64,000 nucleotides of DNA from an uncultured Mobiluncus sp. (GCF_947087965.1 NZ_CAMUES010000009.1:10148-74147); one strand, 5' to 3'. Positions 17,058 through 26,707 are shown, numbered from the stretch's first letter. The notes: generated by a model not told the origin, from the sequence alone. Made by a program: numbers and translations.

Positions 17058-18137
17058 ATGAGCGAAAACGTGTTGAGTCCGCTGGATACAGAGGGTTTGG
17101 AACGGGAAGTCACCGCGGCTTTACAGGACATCGCGGCGGCCGCCGATGTGGAGTCGTTGAAAGCGGTGCGTTCCCGCTACAACGGCGACAAAGCGCCCTT
17201 GACCCTGGCAAAGAAACTTATCGGGAAACTCGATCCTCAGGATAAAGCCACCGCGGGTCAGAACTTGGGGGCTGCCCAAGGGCGGGTCCGGGCGGCTCTG
17301 GACGCCAAACAGATCGAACTGCAGGAAGCCGCGCAAGAGGCAGCTTTGGAGGCGGAGACCGTGGACGTGAGCGTGTTGTCCTCGCGTCACCCGCTGGGAT
17401 CGCGCCACCCGCTGATGGTGTTGGAAGAGGAAGTCGCGGACTTTTTCGTGTCTCTGGGGTGGGACATTGCGGCTGGTCCCCAAGTGGAACACGAGTGGTT
17501 CAACTTTGATGCGTTGAACTTCGATGCCGATCACCCGGCACGTCAGATGCAAGACACTCTCTATGTCGATTCCACTTCCGTGGGGGGCAGCGCGGAAAAC
17601 CCCGCCAACCTGGTGTTGCGCACACACACCTCCCCGGTTCAGGCGCGTCTGTTGACGACCCGCGAGTTGCCGATTTACGTGGCTATTCCCGGCAAAGTCT
17701 TTCGCGCTGACGAACTTGACCCCACCCACTCTCCGGTGTTTAACCAGGTGGAGGGCTTGGCGGTGGATCAGGGTCTAACGATGGCGGACTTGAAGGGGAC
17801 TCTGGATCACTTTGCCCGCGCCATGTTCGGCCCGGAGGCGAAAACCCGCTTCAGACCATCGTTCTTTCCCTTCACCGAACCTTCCGCGGAGGTAGACCTG
17901 TGGTTCCCGCAAAAGAAAGGAGGCCCCGGCTGGATTGAGTGGGGCGGTTGCGGCATGGTGAATCCGAATGTGCTGCGTGCCTGCGGGATTGACACAGAGG
18001 TTTATCAGGGATTTGCTTTCGGGATGGGCATTGAGCGCACGCTGATGCTGCGTCACGGCATAGAGGATATGCACGACATCGTGGAAGGCGACGTGAGGTT
18101 CTCAGATCAGTTCGGCGTGAATGGAAAGGGGCGCTAA
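17058..18137 (+). CDS. pheS: Phenylalanyl-tRNA synthetase alpha subunit
   Basis: PheS is the catalytic subunit of the alpha2-beta2 enzyme that charges tRNA-Phe. The N-terminal coiled coil (1-110) is followed by class II motifs: motif 2 near VFRADELDPTHSPVFNQVEG and motif 3 in GFAFGMGIERTLMLRHGI. Length 359 is typical. A purine-rich RBS (AAGGAAATCGAGG) precedes the ATG. The 241 bp upstream hold the divergent MCP promoter; no T-box or Phe-rich leader peptide was recognised. pheT starts 2 nt after the stop. Confidence 0.97.
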   Translation: MSENVLSPLDTEGLEREVTAALQDIAAAADVESLKAVRSRYNGDKAPLTLAKKLIGKLDPQDKATAGQNLGAAQGRVRAALDAKQIELQEAAQEAALEAETVDVSVLSSRHPLGSRHPLMVLEEEVADFFVSLGWDIAAGPQVEHEWFNFDALNFDADHPARQMQDTLYVDSTSVGGSAENPANLVLRTHTSPVQARLLTTRELPIYVAIPGKVFRADELDPTHSPVFNQVEGLAVDQGLTMADLKGTLDHFARAMFGPEAKTRFRPSFFPFTEPSAEVDLWFPQKKGGPGWIEWGGCGMVNPNVLRACGIDTEVYQGFAFGMGIERTLMLRHGIEDMHDIVEGDVRFSDQFGVNGKGR

Positions 18138-18139
18138 AA

Positions 18140-20758
18140 ATGGCTTTTGTTTCGATTGAATGGTTGCGTCGGTGGACGGAAGTTCCCGCGGACACCAGCG
18201 CGTCCCAACTCGCAAAAGACCTGGTAAAGGTCGGTCTGGAAGAGGAAACGATCCACACGTCCGGGGTGACGGGTCCGCTGGTGTGCGGCCGGGTGGCCTC
18301 GATGGTTCCCGAAACGGCTTCCAACGGTAAAACCGTCAACTACTGCCGGGTAGACGTGGGTGAGGAATTTAACGATGCGCCCGGCACCGGCAAGGAGCCC
18401 TCCGACATTCCCAGCCGCAGTATCATTTGCGGGGCACACAACTTCAAAGAGGGCGATCATGTGGTGGTTTCTCTGCCGGGAGCCGTGCTGCCCGGCGATT
18501 TTGCCATCGCCACCCGGAAAACTTACGGACATATTTCGGACGGCATGATTTGTTCGGCTCGTGAGTTGGGTTTAGGCGAGGAATTTGATGGCATCATCGT
18601 TTTGGAGGAGTACCTGGGCGAGCGCGGTGTGCAAGTTCCCACCCCCGGCACCGATATGCTGCCCATCTTGGGACTGAACCAGGAACTTTTGGAAATCAAC
18701 ATCACCCCCGACCGTGGCTACTGTTTCTCGATGCGCGGGGTAGGTCGTGAATGCAGTCACTCCACGGGCGCAAAGTTTATCGACTGGGGCTTGGCTGAAA
18801 ACCTGAAAAACGGCTTGCCCGCGGCCAATGATTCCGGCTTCCCGGTCGAAATCGAGGACGCGGCTCCGATTCGCGGCCATGTGGGGTGCAATCGGTTCGT
18901 GGCGCGGATAGTGCGCGGACTGAATCCGAGCGCCCCCACGCCGCAGTGGATGGTGGCACGGCTGGAATCGGCGGGAATGCGTTCCATATCTTTGCCAGTT
19001 GATGTGACGAACTACGTCATGTTGGACCTGGGTCAGCCCATGCACGCTTATGACCTGGACAAAGTGACCGGCCCCATTGTGGTGCGCCGAGCCCGTCAAG
19101 GCGAACAGCACACTACCTTGGACGACGTAGAACGCACCTTGGACGCGGAGGATCTGTTGATTACTGACTGCCAGGGCGGTCACGGCGCGCGTGTGCTTGG
19201 CATCGCTGGAGTGATGGGTGGCGCGGAAACGGAGATGACCGAAACCTCCACGAACGTTCTGTTGGAAGCGGCGCATTTCGACGCGGTGTCCGTGGCTCGT
19301 TCGGCGCGCCGTCACAAGCTGCCCTCCGAGGCTTCAAAGCGTTTCGAGCGCGGTTCCGACCCCGAACTTCCGCCGGTGGCGGCTCAGTATGCGGCCGAGC
19401 TACTGGTGGAATACGGCGGTGGCACCATTGACGCGGGGGTCACCGACGTCAACAACGTCACGCCCCAACCAACCGTGACCTTGCCTTTTGCGGCCGCAAC
19501 TCAACTCGTCGGGGTGGACTACGCGCCCGAGAGGGTGGAGGAACTCTTGCGTGCCATTGGCTGTGACGTTACTAAGTCCAGCGATGACACGTTCGCGGTC
19601 ATGCCCCCCTCGTGGCGTCCCGATTTGGTCGGTGGTCCCGCCCATCTAATTGAAGAAATTGCCCGACTGGACGGCTACGACAAGATTCCTTCCGTGGTGC
19701 CGGTCGGACCCGCCAAGATTGGTAACCCGGCGCCGCTGCGAACCCGTCGTGAGGTCAGTGATACGTTGGCCGAAGCGGGTTTGACCGAAGTCATGACTTA
19801 CCCCTTCTTGGGCAATGAACACGATTTGATGGGGCTGCCGGCCGATGATCCGCGCCGCGACACCGTCAAGCTGGCCAACCCGCTGGCTGATGATGCCCCC
19901 GCACTGCGCAGTTCTCTGCTGGATACCTTGCTGAACACGGCTTCGCGCAATGTGTCTCGCGGCAATCCGCGGGTGGCGATTTTTGAGTTGGACCAGGTCG
20001 TTAGTGCGCAGGGAGTCGTTCCGGCGCCGATTCCCGGAGTGGAGGAAAAGCCCAGCGACGAAGTTATGCAGGCGCTGCGAGCGGGAGTGCCGAAGCAACC
20101 CTGGCACGTGGCGGCGGTGCTGGCGGGAAACGCTATAGAAGCCAGCCCTCACGACGCGGCGCGGGCCTGGGACTGGGCGGACGCTATCGAGCTGGCGATT
20201 CGCGTTGCGGTTTCGCAAGGTTTGGCGGTGCGTCCCGAAGCCCTGGGCGCCGGGGGACAAGCCACGGTCGCCGCGCCTTTCCACCCCGGACGGGTCGCGC
20301 AAATTCGCGTAGGGGCGCTCACCGGGGGAAAGGTGCTGGGCTACGCCGGCGAACTGCACCCCAAGGTGTGCCAAAACTTCGGCCTGCCGCCTCGGACTTG
20401 CGCATTTGAACTGGATCTGGACGCGATTGAAAAGTCCCGCCCCAAGGACGCGTTCCAGCTGCGTCCCGTCTCGACATTCCCGGTCGCCAAGGAAGACTTG
20501 GCTTTCGTCGTGAAGCAAGACGTTCCCGCGCTGAAGGTCTATAACGCCATCGCGAAGGCCGGTGAAGGGCTAGTTGAGGAACTGCGCTTGTTCGATGTGT
20601 TTGAGAATGCGGAACAGCTGGGGGAGGATCGGAAATCCCTGGCCTTTGCGTTGCGGCTGCGTGCCGCTGACCATACGCTGAGCCCTCAGGAAATCAAGGA
20701 AACCCGAAACCGCATCATCAAGAAGGTCGAGAAAACCTGCCAGGCGACCCTGCGCTAG
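18140..20758 (+). CDS. pheT: Phenylalanyl-tRNA synthetase beta subunit
   Basis: The 872-residue protein has, in order, the tRNA-binding OB domain (about 40-160, ICGAHNFKEGD), the B3/B4 editing domain (about 220-420, with LPVDVTNYVMLDLGQPMHAY), the B5 DNA-binding-like domain, the catalytic-like core (VMTYPFLGNEHDL) and the C-terminal ferredoxin-fold anticodon-binding domain (FPVAKEDLAFVV). It is slightly longer than usual because of an insert around residues 630-650 that contains acidic and proline residues. It is translationally coupled to pheS. Confidence 0.97.
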   Translation: MAFVSIEWLRRWTEVPADTSASQLAKDLVKVGLEEETIHTSGVTGPLVCGRVASMVPETASNGKTVNYCRVDVGEEFNDAPGTGKEPSDIPSRSIICGAHNFKEGDHVVVSLPGAVLPGDFAIATRKTYGHISDGMICSARELGLGEEFDGIIVLEEYLGERGVQVPTPGTDMLPILGLNQELLEINITPDRGYCFSMRGVGRECSHSTGAKFIDWGLAENLKNGLPAANDSGFPVEIEDAAPIRGHVGCNRFVARIVRGLNPSAPTPQWMVARLESAGMRSISLPVDVTNYVMLDLGQPMHAYDLDKVTGPIVVRRARQGEQHTTLDDVERTLDAEDLLITDCQGGHGARVLGIAGVMGGAETEMTETSTNVLLEAAHFDAVSVARSARRHKLPSEASKRFERGSDPELPPVAAQYAAELLVEYGGGTIDAGVTDVNNVTPQPTVTLPFAAATQLVGVDYAPERVEELLRAIGCDVTKSSDDTFAVMPPSWRPDLVGGPAHLIEEIARLDGYDKIPSVVPVGPAKIGNPAPLRTRREVSDTLAEAGLTEVMTYPFLGNEHDLMGLPADDPRRDTVKLANPLADDAPALRSSLLDTLLNTASRNVSRGNPRVAIFELDQVVSAQGVVPAPIPGVEEKPSDEVMQALRAGVPKQPWHVAAVLAGNAIEASPHDAARAWDWADAIELAIRVAVSQGLAVRPEALGAGGQATVAAPFHPGRVAQIRVGALTGGKVLGYAGELHPKVCQNFGLPPRTCAFELDLDAIEKSRPKDAFQLRPVSTFPVAKEDLAFVVKQDVPALKVYNAIAKAGEGLVEELRLFDVFENAEQLGEDRKSLAFALRLRAADHTLSPQEIKETRNRIIKKVEKTCQATLR

Positions 20759-20818
20759 GAGCCTCGGAACAATCTGCCCCAGCCGGGTGCAGTGGGTGAC
20801 GCAACTTAAGGAGTAAGC

Positions 20819-21520
20819 GTGGCTAACCAGAATTCACGAGGTCGAAAGCGTTTCCTCATCGGAGTGATTCTGGTTCTGGTCCTGGTACTGGCGGGCGGTG
20901 CCGCGTTCCTACTGTGGAACGGGAACGCGAAAGGTTCGTGGCGCCTGGACAGCGCTTGGGCCGGCCAGAACCTGAATCATCCGGGGCCGGTAGGGGAACG
21001 GATGCTGGCGGGTGCCGTAGCCTACCTAGATACCGCGCCGAATTATGATGGTTCCAAAGTGTATCCCGGCGGGGTGCCCAATGACGGCACCGGGGTGTGC
21101 ACCGATGTGGTGTGGTACGCCGCCAAAGCGGCGGGAATGGACTTGCGCGAACTGGTTGACGCGGATCGGCGGGCTGACCCGCAGGCGTACGCCGCCACGG
21201 CTCCGAAGGACGAGATTCCCAATCCAGACATTGATTACCGCCGCGTGCGCAATCTCATCGTCTATTTCGACCGTCACGCCCAGAGCCTGACCACCGACAC
21301 AACGGACGTGGCGTCTTGGCAGCCCGGAGACGTCGTGGTGTGGAAAGAGCACGTGGCGGTTATCTCAGATAGACGCAACGCCCAGGGTTTACCCTATGTT
21401 TTGCACCACGAAGGTAACGGGATTTGGTCCCACTATGAAGCGGATGCTTTTCGGCAACGCGGGAAACCCTGGCGGCACTATCGGCTAGAATCCTTGGGTG
21501 CGCAACTCGCCGGGCACTAG
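20819..21520 (+). CDS. Membrane-anchored DUF1287 protein
   Basis: The 233-residue protein has a basic N-terminus (residues 6-11), then a single hydrophobic helix (about 13-34) that could be a signal anchor. The remainder matches DUF1287, an NlpC/P60-like fold: YPGGVPNDGTGVCTDVVWYA (Cys), DYRRVRNLIVYF, WQPGDVVVW and HVAVISD. The Cys/His pair suggests a cell-wall or amide hydrolase, but this is unproven. The GTG start follows AAGGAG at 5 nt. It is independent of pheT, 60 bp upstream. Confidence 0.8.
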   Translation: MANQNSRGRKRFLIGVILVLVLVLAGGAAFLLWNGNAKGSWRLDSAWAGQNLNHPGPVGERMLAGAVAYLDTAPNYDGSKVYPGGVPNDGTGVCTDVVWYAAKAAGMDLRELVDADRRADPQAYAATAPKDEIPNPDIDYRRVRNLIVYFDRHAQSLTTDTTDVASWQPGDVVVWKEHVAVISDRRNAQGLPYVLHHEGNGIWSHYEADAFRQRGKPWRHYRLESLGAQLAGH

Positions 21521-21568
21521 TTTGCCAGGGCGTTTTTGGTCCTTTCACGCCGATACCCAGACCCTTTA

Positions 21569-21605
21569 GCATAAATATGCAACTCTATGAATAAACATGT
21601 ATAGT
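21569..21605 (+). promoter_or_regulatory. argC promoter with two candidate ArgR boxes
   Basis: GCATAAATATGC (21569-21580) and TGAATAAACATGTA (21588-21601) are AT-rich dyads whose centres lie 20 bp apart, the arrangement of paired ARG boxes. The second overlaps the -10 element TATAGT (21600-21605). The ATG at 21612 is 6 nt downstream. ArgR is encoded in the same cluster. The sites are motif-based only. Confidence 0.45.
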
Positions 21606-21611
21606 GGTGTT

Positions 21612-22694
21612 ATGGCAGAGATTTCAGGCAAAAAGGTCAAAGTCGCAGTCGCGGGCGCTTCCGGTTTCGCCGGCGGTGAGCTGCTGCGATTACTGTTGAA
21701 TCACCCCCAGGTGGAAATCGGAGCTCTAACGGCGGCGTCCTCAGCCGGCGAGCCGTTGGGAAAGCATCACCCCCATCTGTTCTCATTGGCGCAACGAGTG
21801 CTGGAGTCTACAGATGTTGAGAATCTGGCGGGACACGATGTCGTTTTCTTAGGGCTTCCGCATGGGGCTTCGGGTCAGGTGACACGCGCCCTGCGCGATG
21901 CCGGGGTGAAGTCCCTGCTCATTGACTGCGGGGCGGATCACCGTTTGACCGACCCGGCCGCGTGGCGGGACTACTACCATTCGGAACCCGAAGAACCTTG
22001 GACGTATTCGCTGCCGGAGCTGCTGCATGCTAATGAACGTGCGGCACAGGCACAGCGTGACGCGTTGCGTCAGGCCTCGGAGATTGCGGTACCGGGGTGC
22101 AATGTGACCGCGGTGACTCTGGCGTTGCAGCCGGCGGTGTGGGCAGGACTGGTGGATACGTCTGACATCGTGGCGAACCTTGCGGTGGGCTATTCTGGGG
22201 CTGGCAAAGCCATGAAATCTCACTTGCTGGCTGTGGCGGCATTCGGCAACGCCCAAGGCTATTCTATGGCTGGCGTACACCGGCATATCCCCGAAATCGC
22301 ACAGAATTTCCGAGTCTCCGGCGCCACCGAAGTCAAGCTCAGTTTCACCCCCGTACTGGTTCCCATGAATCGCGGCATTCTCGCTACCGTTACCGCGCCC
22401 CTGGTTGGGACTGGTGACCCGAGCGAACTGCGGCGCGCCTATCACGAAGTTTGTGACAAAGAACCCCTATTGGAATTCCTTCCCGAGGGCAGTTGGCCCA
22501 CCGTGTCGATGGTGAGCGGCTGCGCCAAAGCTGCCATCCAAATGGCGGTGGATGAACGCGCTGGTAAAGTTGTGGCGCAATGCGCTATCGATAACTTGGG
22601 CAAAGGCACCGCAGCGGGCGCCATTCAGGGCATGAATCTGGCTTTGGGATTCCCGGAGTTGACCGGGGTTCCGGTGGTATCAACCGCGCCGTAA
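21612..22694 (+). CDS. argC: N-acetyl-gamma-glutamyl-phosphate reductase
   Basis: ArgC reduces N-acetylglutamyl phosphate to the semialdehyde with NADPH. The 360-residue protein has the Rossmann motif VAGASGFAGGELLR, the catalytic Cys in VPGCNVTAVTLAL and the conserved HRHIPEI. The ATG at 21612 is chosen over the ATG at 21597 because TATAGT ends 6 nt before it, so the upstream ATG would lie outside the transcript. It is the first gene of the argC-J-B-D-R-G-H cluster. Confidence 0.94.
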   Translation: MAEISGKKVKVAVAGASGFAGGELLRLLLNHPQVEIGALTAASSAGEPLGKHHPHLFSLAQRVLESTDVENLAGHDVVFLGLPHGASGQVTRALRDAGVKSLLIDCGADHRLTDPAAWRDYYHSEPEEPWTYSLPELLHANERAAQAQRDALRQASEIAVPGCNVTAVTLALQPAVWAGLVDTSDIVANLAVGYSGAGKAMKSHLLAVAAFGNAQGYSMAGVHRHIPEIAQNFRVSGATEVKLSFTPVLVPMNRGILATVTAPLVGTGDPSELRRAYHEVCDKEPLLEFLPEGSWPTVSMVSGCAKAAIQMAVDERAGKVVAQCAIDNLGKGTAAGAIQGMNLALGFPELTGVPVVSTAP

Positions 22695-22702
22695 ACACTA
22701 TT

Positions 22703-22741
22703 TTGTAAATTTATACAGGATAGCTTATATTTATGAAAACT
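22703..22741 (+). promoter_or_regulatory. Candidate ArgR site upstream of argJ
   Basis: TGTAAATTTATACA (22705-22718) is an imperfect dyad. A second AT-rich dyad-like stretch, CTTATATTTATGAA, lies about 21 bp further on. The second half fits the ARG-box consensus poorly. An ACTGTTT/AAACAGT hairpin follows before the argJ RBS. Confidence 0.3.
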
Positions 22742-22774
22742 GTTTAGGAAACAGTCGTACCAGGAGGAAACGCA

Positions 22775-23938
22775 ATGAGTGTGACTTTCCCGAGAGGATT
22801 CGAGGCTAGCGGAGCTCACGTGGGCCTGCGCGGCAAACTGCACCCGGACATGGCTATTGTCAGGAATCTAGGTCCTGACTACACCGTGTCGGGAGTGTTT
22901 ACTTCCAATCGTGTGTTTGCCGCTCCGGTGGGTTGGGACCGGAAAATCGTTGCGGGTGGCCAGGCTCAAGCGGTAGTCATTAACTCGGCAATCGCCAACG
23001 CTTGTACTGGTGAACAGGGGGATCGGGATGCCGCCGCGACGGCAGCGCATCTGGGTCAGGTCCTGGGCGTGGCTGAAAATGAATGTTTGGTGTGCTCCAC
23101 CGGAATCATCGGACGAGCTCTAGATATGCCAAAAATAACTGCTGGAATTGATACAGTCGCTGCCAAACTGCGTGCGGATGGGGGCGACGAAGCGGCCGAA
23201 GCTATCCTCACTACTGACACGAAGTCGAAAACGGCCACCCACGAAAATCCTTCCGGTTGGAAAATCGGCGGCATGGCGAAAGGCGCCGGAATGTTGGCTC
23301 CCGCCCTGGCGACCATGATTGTAATAATCACCACCGACGCGGTTTGGGACGGTGCCACCCTGCAGACGATGCTGTCCGACACGGTTGAAAAAACGTTTAA
23401 CCGTCTCGACTCGGACGGCTGTATGTCCACCAACGACACCGTGCTGCTACTGGCATCCGGCGCTTCCGGAATCAAGCCTGACCCGGACGAGTTCGCCACC
23501 GGCCTTATGCAGGTCTGCAAAAGCCTGGCCCTGCAGTTACTGGGAGACGCCGAGGGAGCCCACCATGATATCGAGATTCGGGTGACCGGGGCGGCCAGTG
23601 AAGCGGGCGCACTCGAGGCCGCCCGGACGATTTCGCGGTCCAACCTGGTGAAAACCGCCGTGTACGGCAACGACCCAAACTGGGGGCGTATTCTGTCCCA
23701 GCTGGGCACAGTGCCGGAAGACGTCTTGCCTTTCGACCCGGCTCATGTGGATGTTGCCATCAACGGCGTGAAAGTCTGTAAAAACGGGGGAATCGGTGAG
23801 GACCCCTACTCGGTTGACATGAGCCCGCGAGAGTGCCAAATCTTGGTCGAGCTGCACGCCGGTCAGGAAGAGGCCCACTTGTGGACCAGTGACTTGACCC
23901 AGGAATACGTGCATATCAACGGGGATTACACCACGTAA
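22775..23938 (+). CDS. argJ: Bifunctional ornithine acetyltransferase / N-acetylglutamate synthase
   Basis: ArgJ transfers acetyl from N-acetylornithine to glutamate, closing the acetyl cycle, and often also uses acetyl-CoA. In the 387-residue precursor the self-cleavage region is KGAGMLAPALATM, with the Thr of ATM becoming the N-terminal nucleophile of the beta chain. STGIIGRALDMPKI is the conserved oxyanion-hole region, and the C-terminus ends with NGDYTT. AGGAGG precedes the ATG. Its presence makes a separate argA or argE unnecessary. Confidence 0.95.
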   Translation: MSVTFPRGFEASGAHVGLRGKLHPDMAIVRNLGPDYTVSGVFTSNRVFAAPVGWDRKIVAGGQAQAVVINSAIANACTGEQGDRDAAATAAHLGQVLGVAENECLVCSTGIIGRALDMPKITAGIDTVAAKLRADGGDEAAEAILTTDTKSKTATHENPSGWKIGGMAKGAGMLAPALATMIVIITTDAVWDGATLQTMLSDTVEKTFNRLDSDGCMSTNDTVLLLASGASGIKPDPDEFATGLMQVCKSLALQLLGDAEGAHHDIEIRVTGAASEAGALEAARTISRSNLVKTAVYGNDPNWGRILSQLGTVPEDVLPFDPAHVDVAINGVKVCKNGGIGEDPYSVDMSPRECQILVELHAGQEEAHLWTSDLTQEYVHINGDYTT

Positions 23939-24004
23939 CCAACCCTGGGGGGACAATTCCCAGCCTAACGACACGGTCCAGGACTGAATAATGGAAGGAA
24001 CGCG

Positions 24005-24928
24005 ATGATTACGCCGATACAAAAGACCGAAGTGCTGCTGGAGGCCATGCCGTGGCTACGCAGTTACCGCGGCGCTACCGTCGTCATCAAATACGGCGGC
24101 AACGCGATGGTCAACGAAGACTTGCGTCGTGCTTTCGCTGCTGACATTCAGTTCCTGCACCAGGTCGGTTTGCGGACGGTCGTGGTACACGGCGGAGGTC
24201 CGCAGATTACGGAGATGCTGGACCGTCTGGGTTTGGAGGCGCCGTTCATCAACGGCTACCGGGTGACGACCCCGGAAGTCATGGAGGTCGTGCGCATGGT
24301 CCTCACCGGCAAGGTTCAGCGTGAGCTCGTGGGCTTGCTCAATGTTGAGGAATCTCTGGCAATTGGGCTCACCGGTGAGGACGCCGGCCTATTTGGGGCG
24401 CGGAAACGCCACTGCGAACCAGGCTGCGACCTGGGACTGGTCGGGGATATCGTCAATGTTCATCCCCGTGCTGTCGTGGATCTGCTGGAACGGGGCAACA
24501 TTCCGGTCATTTCCTCCATCGCCCCTTCCGTTGACGACCCTAACGTCGTGCTGAACGTCAACGCCGACGCGGTCGCGGCGGCCCTGGCTATCGGATTAAA
24601 GGCGCGCAAGCTCATTATCCTCACCGATGTCGAGGGACTTTACCGGGATATTGATAACCCGGCATCCCTCATCAGATACTTGACCGCCAGCGAATTGGCG
24701 CGCATGCTGCCAACTTTGAAATCGGGAATGGTGCCAAAAATGCAGGCCTGTCTCGATGCTGTGCAGGGCGGCGTGTCTCGAGCGACTATCATTGACGGCC
24801 GCCTGGCTCACTCCATGCTCCTCGAAATCGTGACCGATCAAGGAACCGGTACCGAGGTTATCCCCGATAATCTCCGTCCGTCGGGCCTTCATAATGGTGA
24901 GCCTCTGCCCACGATACAGTTCCGGTGA
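24005..24928 (+). CDS. argB: Acetylglutamate kinase
   Basis: ArgB phosphorylates N-acetylglutamate. The 307-residue protein has an N-terminal helix (residues 5-20) before IKYGGNAM, a feature of arginine-inhibited hexameric kinases, so feedback inhibition is likely. Other motifs are VVHGGGPQI, the substrate loop near NVNADAVAAALA, and LTDVEGLYRD for the nucleotide. GGAAGG precedes the ATG. The gene ends 44 bp before the argD ATG. Confidence 0.95.
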   Translation: MITPIQKTEVLLEAMPWLRSYRGATVVIKYGGNAMVNEDLRRAFAADIQFLHQVGLRTVVVHGGGPQITEMLDRLGLEAPFINGYRVTTPEVMEVVRMVLTGKVQRELVGLLNVEESLAIGLTGEDAGLFGARKRHCEPGCDLGLVGDIVNVHPRAVVDLLERGNIPVISSIAPSVDDPNVVLNVNADAVAAALAIGLKARKLIILTDVEGLYRDIDNPASLIRYLTASELARMLPTLKSGMVPKMQACLDAVQGGVSRATIIDGRLAHSMLLEIVTDQGTGTEVIPDNLRPSGLHNGEPLPTIQFR

Positions 24929-24972
24929 GCCTTGCCTCATACCTCCGAACCAGCCTAGTGAAAGAAGTAAAA

Positions 24973-26223
24973 ATGGACGTCAAAGAGTGGATTTCGCGCT
25001 ACGAAAACTCGATTATGAATACTTTCGGGACTCCGAAAACCGTGTTGACCCGCGGGGCGGGCTGCTTCGTGTGGGACGAGGACGGCCATCAGTACCTCGA
25101 CTTGTTGGGCGGCATTGCGGTCAACGCGCTGGGACACGGACACCCGAATATCGTCACTGCTTTGCACGAACAGGTCGAAACGTTAGGCCACGTCAGCAAC
25201 TATTTTGCGACCCAACCTCAGATTGAGGCCGCAGAGCGGATTTTGTCCATAGTCGAGCCCGGAGGGGCTCCGCAGGGTTCCCGCGTGTTCTTTACCAACT
25301 CTGGTACCGAAGCGCTGGAGGCGGCGTTTAAGTTGGCGCGAGCGCGCGGAGGAGCTGCGCGAAGCAGGTTCCTCGCGTTGGAAAACTCTTTCCACGGCCG
25401 TACCATGGGAGCCCTGTCATTGACCTACAAATCGATTTTCCGCGATCCTTTCCTGCCGATGCCCGCCGAAGTTGATTTCCTGCCTTACAACATCGCTGCT
25501 CTGGAACGCGCTTTTGACGGGGAGCGGGGAGAGTCCATCGCGGCTCTGTTCATCGAGCCGATTCAAGGCGAAGCCGGGGTGCGTCCGATTTCTGACGATT
25601 TCCTCAAGGTCGCGCGCGAAGTAACGGCCCGTGCCGGCGCCCTGCTGGTTTTGGATGAAGTGCAAACCGGCATGGGGCGGACAGGAGCCTGGATGGCTCA
25701 CCACACGGCGGGAATAGTTCCGGACGTAGTGACGTTGGCAAAAGGGCTGGGCGCCGGGTTCCCGGTCGGGGCTTGCGTGGCTCTTAACGCCGAGGCGGCA
25801 GGCGTGTTAAAGCCGGGGATGCACGGTTCAACTTTTGCGGGAAATCCGCTGGCTGGAGCCTCCGTGTTGGCGATGATTAACACGGTTGAAGAGGAAGGCC
25901 TGCTGTCTAATGTGCAAAACGTAGGGGAAATCTGGAAACGTGAAATCCTCGCACTGGAGCACCCCCTCATCAGCGAAGTTCGAGGGCGGGGCTTGCTGCT
26001 GGGAATCGGGTTGCGCAATCCTCTGGCCAAACTGCTGGCAGATGAACTGTTCAGAGCCGGATTCATCGTGAACGCCCCGGATACGTTCACCATTCGTCTG
26101 GCGCCGCCGCTTATAATCAACCCCTCTCAGACCCGCATGTTTACCCAAGCGCTGCCGGAAATCTTGGACCGGGTGCAGCGCCAGGCAGACGAAGAAATTC
26201 GACTCGGAGTTCCTCGTGTCTGA
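24973..26223 (+). CDS. argD: Acetylornithine aminotransferase
   Basis: This PLP class III aminotransferase converts N-acetylglutamate semialdehyde to N-acetylornithine. Motifs are FTNSGTEALEAAFKLAR, the Schiff-base region VTLAKGLGAGFPVGA (Lys), and LDEVQTGMGRTG. The frame could start at a GTG at 24925 overlapping the argB stop, but AAAGAAG before the ATG at 24973 and family length favour 416 residues. It overlaps argR by 8 nt, where argF is found in mycobacteria. Confidence 0.93.
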   Translation: MDVKEWISRYENSIMNTFGTPKTVLTRGAGCFVWDEDGHQYLDLLGGIAVNALGHGHPNIVTALHEQVETLGHVSNYFATQPQIEAAERILSIVEPGGAPQGSRVFFTNSGTEALEAAFKLARARGGAARSRFLALENSFHGRTMGALSLTYKSIFRDPFLPMPAEVDFLPYNIAALERAFDGERGESIAALFIEPIQGEAGVRPISDDFLKVAREVTARAGALLVLDEVQTGMGRTGAWMAHHTAGIVPDVVTLAKGLGAGFPVGACVALNAEAAGVLKPGMHGSTFAGNPLAGASVLAMINTVEEEGLLSNVQNVGEIWKREILALEHPLISEVRGRGLLLGIGLRNPLAKLLADELFRAGFIVNAPDTFTIRLAPPLIINPSQTRMFTQALPEILDRVQRQADEEIRLGVPRV

Positions 26224-26707
26224 AAACCTGGTAGTCCAATCGAAAATTGCTCGCCACAGTGCTATTTCCCGGCTGTTGGCGGATAACGTGGTGCGCTCTC
26301 AAGGGGCTTTGCAAATTCTGCTGGAAAACGCCGGGTTCTCGGTCACACAAGCGACGCTATCGCGCGACCTGGAGGAACTTGCGGCTACTAAAGTGCGTGA
26401 TGAAAAGGGAGATTTACGCTACGTTTTGGGCGGCGTGCGCACTGCCGCAGATATGCCGTTGCAGCTGCCGGGAACGTTGGAACGTTGGTGCGCCCCGCTT
26501 TTGATTCAGGCGACTCAGGCCATGAATCAGGTGGTGCTGCGCACTCCGCCAGCCACAGCCGGCACTCTGGCATCGGTCATTGACAAGGAAAATCTGGAAC
26601 ACGTGTTGGGCTGCTTAGCGGGCGACAATACCATTTTGGTCATCTGCGATAGCGTGGAATCCGCCAAAGAACTGCGCGATAAGCTGCGAGGCCTGGCCAA
26701 GCGCTAG
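26216..26707 (+). CDS. argR: Arginine repressor ArgR
   Basis: ArgR is the hexameric arginine-dependent repressor of arginine biosynthesis. The 163-residue protein has an N-terminal winged helix (VTQATLSRDLEEL as recognition region) and a C-terminal oligomerisation and arginine-binding domain. The usual GDDT arginine-binding loop reads GDNT (Asp137-Asn138). The GTG start overlaps the end of argD, implying translational coupling. Likely targets are the dyads before argC and argJ. Confidence 0.93.
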   Translation: MSENLVVQSKIARHSAISRLLADNVVRSQGALQILLENAGFSVTQATLSRDLEELAATKVRDEKGDLRYVLGGVRTAADMPLQLPGTLERWCAPLLIQATQAMNQVVLRTPPATAGTLASVIDKENLEHVLGCLAGDNTILVICDSVESAKELRDKLRGLAKR

